In this document: positions 61,084 to 64,000 of the stretch, piece by piece | Layout: each line of letters begins with the position of its first letter | How positions within the stretch are numbered: the stretch's first letter is position 1 | From: JAFGXW01 sp964634385 | Lineage (GTDB): Bacteria; Bacillota_I; Bacilli_A; Izemoplasmatales; Izemoplasmataceae | Length of the DNA stretch: 64,000 nt | Reading direction: 5' to 3' | Assembly (NCBI GenBank): GCA_964634385.1 | Contig: CAZWIZ010000005.1 | Coordinates: 1-64,000, forward strand | Notes under the pieces: generated by a model | Database searches by the model: none | What the model was told of the DNA's origin: nothing | The model's input: only the letters and a program-made list of their open reading frames with translations | Translations under genes and position numbers: made by a program

Positions 61084-62306
61084 TTTAGAGTGCTTCCAGT
61101 TTCGATAACTAATTTATCAAATTTGGCAGTTGAAAATATACGACAATTTCTTTTAATAATAGTATTTTTAGGAATTGTTACTCCTGTTGCGATAACATTT
61201 ATTCCACTATATAGAACTTTTGGATTTTCAATATTTGGAGTTAAGTCGCTTCCATCACCAATGATAACATTTTCCATAATTTTACATCTTTTATCAATAA
61301 TAGCTCTTTCAATATATGCTCCAGGAAATATCTCTGTATCATTTAAGATGACACTATCAATTACTGTAGCTCCAGGATGAATAACAACACCAGGACTTAA
61401 AACACTTCTTGTAACATTTCCAGCGACAATGCATCCGTTTGAAATAAGTGCTTGGCTTATTAAAGCTTTACTACCTATTTTTACACTAGGCATTTCCTCG
61501 CTTTTAGTATGAATTTTCCATTTTTTATCATACATATCGAGTTTTATTTTATCAACTGTTGTGGTTAACTCAATACTTGCGTCTAAGTAAGCATCATATG
61601 TTCCAACATCTTTCCAATAGTCTTCAAACACATATGTGTACAAATCAGTTGTTTTTAATAAATGAGGAATTATATGTTTTCCGAAATCTAAATTAGGGTC
61701 TTTTACAGTTGTAATAGCATCTAATAAAACATCTGTATTAAAAACATAAATACCCATTGAAGCTAAATTGCTATCCGCATTTTTAGGCTTTTCAGTAAAC
61801 TTAAGTATTTTATTATTTTCATCACTTGTAAGGATTCCAAATTGATGAGTATCTTTCCAAGCCACTGGTTGGACAGCAATAGTTAATTTAGCGTTATTTC
61901 TAATATGAAAATCAATCATTTTTTTATAATCCATTTTGTAGACATGATCCCCTGATAATATAAGAACATATTTAGGATCTTTTCTTTTAATATATTCTAT
62001 ATTTTGTAAGACTGCATCAGCTGTTCCGGCATACCATTCTTTATATGGTTGCAATAAACTAATACTTGAATCTCGTCTATTTAAGTCCCATTCTGCACCC
62101 ATTCCAATATGTTCATTTAAAGATAATGGTAAATATTGTGTTAGAATTCCAATATTATAAATTCCAGAATTAGTACAATTACTTAATGTAAAGTCAACAA
62201 TGCGATATTTTCCAGCAAATGGTACAGCAGGTTTAACTCTTTTTTCAGATAAAATATCTAATCTACTTCCTCTACCTCCGGCTAATATTAACGCTAACGT
62301 TTCCAT
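61080..62306 (-). CDS. glgC: Glucose-1-phosphate adenylyltransferase
   Basis: A 408-residue ADP-glucose synthase. ILAGGRGSRLDILSEKRVKPAVPFAGKYRIVDFTLSNC gives the nucleotide site; WYAGTADAVLQNI, LSGDHVYKMDY and FTEKPK follow, then a left-handed beta-helix C-terminus. It supplies ADP-glucose to GlgA. No glgD follows, unlike in Bacillus. The glgA gene ends 2 bases upstream. Confidence 0.95.
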   Translation of the reverse strand: METLALILAGGRGSRLDILSEKRVKPAVPFAGKYRIVDFTLSNCTNSGIYNIGILTQYLPLSLNEHIGMGAEWDLNRRDSSISLLQPYKEWYAGTADAVLQNIEYIKRKDPKYVLILSGDHVYKMDYKKMIDFHIRNNAKLTIAVQPVAWKDTHQFGILTSDENNKILKFTEKPKNADSNLASMGIYVFNTDVLLDAITTVKDPNLDFGKHIIPHLLKTTDLYTYVFEDYWKDVGTYDAYLDASIELTTTVDKIKLDMYDKKWKIHTKSEEMPSVKIGSKALISQALISNGCIVAGNVTRSVLSPGVVIHPGATVIDSVILNDTEIFPGAYIERAIIDKRCKIMENVIIGDGSDLTPNIENPKVLYSGINVIATGVTIPKNTIIKRNCRIFSTAKFDKLVIETGSTLK

Positions 62307-62307
62307 T

Positions 62308-63732
62308 TTATTCCTCCTTTAATTTTTTATATAATTCAAGATATTTTAGAGCTGATTGTTTCCAACTAAAATCTTTTTCCATTCCTCTTTTTACAAGTGA
62401 TTTCCATATTTTTTTATCTTGATAAACATCTATCGCGGTTTCAATAGCGTGTGATAGATCATTTGAATTATAGTTTTCAAAGCTGAAACCTGTACCTTCT
62501 TTGGTAAATTTGTTATATGGATCAATGCTGTCTTTTAAACCACCTGTTTTTCGTACTATTGGAAGTGAACCGTATTTTAAACTAATTAATTGTGCAAGTC
62601 CACAAGGTTCAAAACGTGAAGGCATTAAAAACATATCTGTTCCAGCATATATTTTTCTAGCTAATGACTCATTATATCCAATATAAACACCAACGTTATT
62701 TGAGTATCTTTCTCTTAAATAATTATAAAAGTCTTCAATACATGAATCTCCACTACCGAGCAATACAAATTGAAATTTATTATTAGCAATATAATCTTCA
62801 ATTATTTCTTTAATTAATTCAAATCCTTTTGCTTCAGTAAGTCTAGTAACCATACTAATTATTGGTAAATCGTTTTTTTCTAAATTAAAATAATCTCTTA
62901 AGGCTTCCTTGTTTTCTCTTTTTCCTTTTATATAATTATAAGGACTGTAGTTATATACAATGTTTGGATCTGTTTTAGGATTAAAGTTATCATAATCTAC
63001 ACCATTAATAATTCCAAACAATGTATCTTCTCTTGATTTTAAGATTTCGCTCATTCCAAATCCATAATAATCATATAATATTTCTTTTGAATATGTGTCA
63101 GAGACTGTAGTGACAAAATCAGCTGAATTTATACCCGATTTCAAGAAGTTAATATTATTATTGAATTCAAGTTCATTTCCAAAATCAATATTTAAATACT
63201 TTAATAGATGTTTTGAGAAAACACCTTGATAAGCAATGTTATGAATCGTAAAAATAGTTTTCATATGTTTATATTTTTCTAAATGTTTATAATTCTTATT
63301 AAAGATATAAGGAATTAGACCAGCTGTCCAATCATTTGCGTGAATGATGTCTGGATAATAATTAAGGTGTTCAAACATTTGCATCACTGCATTATTAAAA
63401 AATCCGTATCGTTCACCATCATCATAATGGCCGTATAATGTATCACGATAACCAAAATAGTATTCGTTATCGATGAAATAATAGATTACTCCATCTTTTT
63501 TAATTGATTCAACACCACAATACTCTTTTTTTGGACCAACAGTTACTCGATATTTACAAAGTAGTTTCATTTCATTATTAAACTTCTCTTTTGTAACTCC
63601 ATGTTTTGGTAAAACAACTCTAGTATCAATTCCAAGATTAACTAATTCTTTTGGTAAAGCTCCAAGAACATCAGCTAATCCGCCTGTTTTTGAGAAAGGG
63701 GTTGCTTCACTACCTACAAATAATATTTTCAT
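62308..63732 (-). CDS. glgA: Glycogen synthase
   Basis: A 474-residue GT5 glycosyltransferase. ADP-glucose motif KTGGLADVLG (residues 16-25), HANDWTAGLIPY, FTIHNIAYQG and the C-terminal RFEPCGLAQLISLKYGSLPIVRKTGGLKDSI are diagnostic. AAAAGGAGG precedes the ATG. With glgC it forms a minimal storage operon; branching enzyme and phosphorylase are not visible here. Confidence 0.96.
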   Translation of the reverse strand: MKILFVGSEATPFSKTGGLADVLGALPKELVNLGIDTRVVLPKHGVTKEKFNNEMKLLCKYRVTVGPKKEYCGVESIKKDGVIYYFIDNEYYFGYRDTLYGHYDDGERYGFFNNAVMQMFEHLNYYPDIIHANDWTAGLIPYIFNKNYKHLEKYKHMKTIFTIHNIAYQGVFSKHLLKYLNIDFGNELEFNNNINFLKSGINSADFVTTVSDTYSKEILYDYYGFGMSEILKSREDTLFGIINGVDYDNFNPKTDPNIVYNYSPYNYIKGKRENKEALRDYFNLEKNDLPIISMVTRLTEAKGFELIKEIIEDYIANNKFQFVLLGSGDSCIEDFYNYLRERYSNNVGVYIGYNESLARKIYAGTDMFLMPSRFEPCGLAQLISLKYGSLPIVRKTGGLKDSIDPYNKFTKEGTGFSFENYNSNDLSHAIETAIDVYQDKKIWKSLVKRGMEKDFSWKQSALKYLELYKKLKEE

Positions 63733-63807
63733 ACTATTCCTCCTTTTATTATCACTTTTATTATATCAAATATTTTCATTTATTAATAATGAATTATCGA
63801 AAAAAAA

Positions 63808-63830
63808 AAAGACATAATAAATATGCCTTT
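63808..63830 (-). terminator. Terminator of the thiT-like gene
   Basis: On the minus strand GGCATA pairs with TATGTC (one G-T pair), then a long T-run. Confidence 0.6.
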
Positions 63831-64000
63831 TATTCGCGATTTATAATACGATCTTTTATAGCCAATCCAATAACTATACATAAAAAGATTGAAATAGACA
63901 TATAAGGTAAATTATAAAAGATAAATGAATAAATAAATGCTCCTTCGGTTCCTGCGTACTGTGAAAAGAAGATTACGCCACTTAAACTATGCATTAAATA
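63830..64000 (-). CDS. thiT: C-terminus of a ThiT-like thiamine transporter (partial)
   Basis: The last 56 codons of a minus-strand gene cut by the window edge. YLMHSLSGVIFFSQYAG, FIYSFIFYNLPYMSISIFLCIVIG fits the C-terminal membrane segments of ThiT, the thiamine-binding S component of ECF transporters, whose H-x-x-SGV-x-F and YS-x-x-YN residues contact the substrate. The assignment rests on this tail only. Confidence 0.65.
   Translation of the reverse strand, partial: YLMHSLSGVIFFSQYAGTEGAFIYSFIFYNLPYMSISIFLCIVIGLAIKDRIINRE

Noticed and set aside
1..64000. TGA read as tryptophan
   Set aside because: Many genes end in TGA at tight operon junctions (8655, 9493, 12874, 26922) and conserved Trp codons are TGG.

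Overview
The window comes from a very AT-rich, low-GC Gram-positive relative. TGA is clearly used as a stop (8655, 9493, 12874, 17309, 18802, 26922, 61068), so this is not a TGA=Trp mollicute. RecU, a paired-type RNase J, NupOPQ/BMP transport, a T-box, an L21 leader, a DUF2779 protein and ThiT fit the Firmicutes/Tenericutes border (Acholeplasma, Izemoplasma or Haloplasma-like). That placement is inference.

Region 1, about 1-15.5 kb, is an accessory cassette array. At least seven, probably ten, same-orientation copies of the 3' half of a tRNA-Arg(UCU) gene (anticodon loop to CCA) lie at 662, 2339, 5391, 7733, 9584, 10281, 11966, 12209, 13411 and 15457, most followed by a tRNA-like terminator. 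No intact tRNA-Arg is present. Cargo between the fragments: a HigB/HigA-type toxin-antitoxin pair, an HTH-Fic protein, AbiEi/AbiEii, an excisionase-like HTH protein, a nucleotidyltransferase pair, two reverse-strand secreted/anchored protein pairs, twin 54-residue ORFs, a DEAD-box helicase, a group IIC intron with an interrupted maturase and an IS3 scrap. The layout suggests repeated insertion of small integrase-less elements into one tRNA gene left of the window.

Region 2, about 15.8-31 kb, starts with a group II-intron-like RNA placed as a leader before a pentapeptide-repeat gene. It continues with small membrane and signalling genes, a Cas4-like/DUF2779 nuclease, tig, a decayed ptsI, lon, metabolic genes and engB.

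Region 3, about 31-40.6 kb, is housekeeping: tRNA-Lys, T-box-valS-folC, radC, L21 leader-rplU-rpmA-obg, ruvA and a decayed membrane gene.

Region 4, about 40.7-64 kb, is mostly on the minus strand: asparaginase, a 1.2 kb gene-poor tract, nadA-nadB-PHP phosphatase, rarA (+), an operon of a DUF134/NifX fusion, a NifX-like protein and two ferredoxin-containing MinD-like ATPases, an MFS transporter (+), a purine nucleoside ABC importer with two BMP lipoproteins, an RNase J with a broken metal site, recU (+), glgC-glgA and the end of a ThiT-like thiamine transporter. Together these show nucleoside and vitamin scavenging, de novo quinolinate synthesis and glycogen storage.
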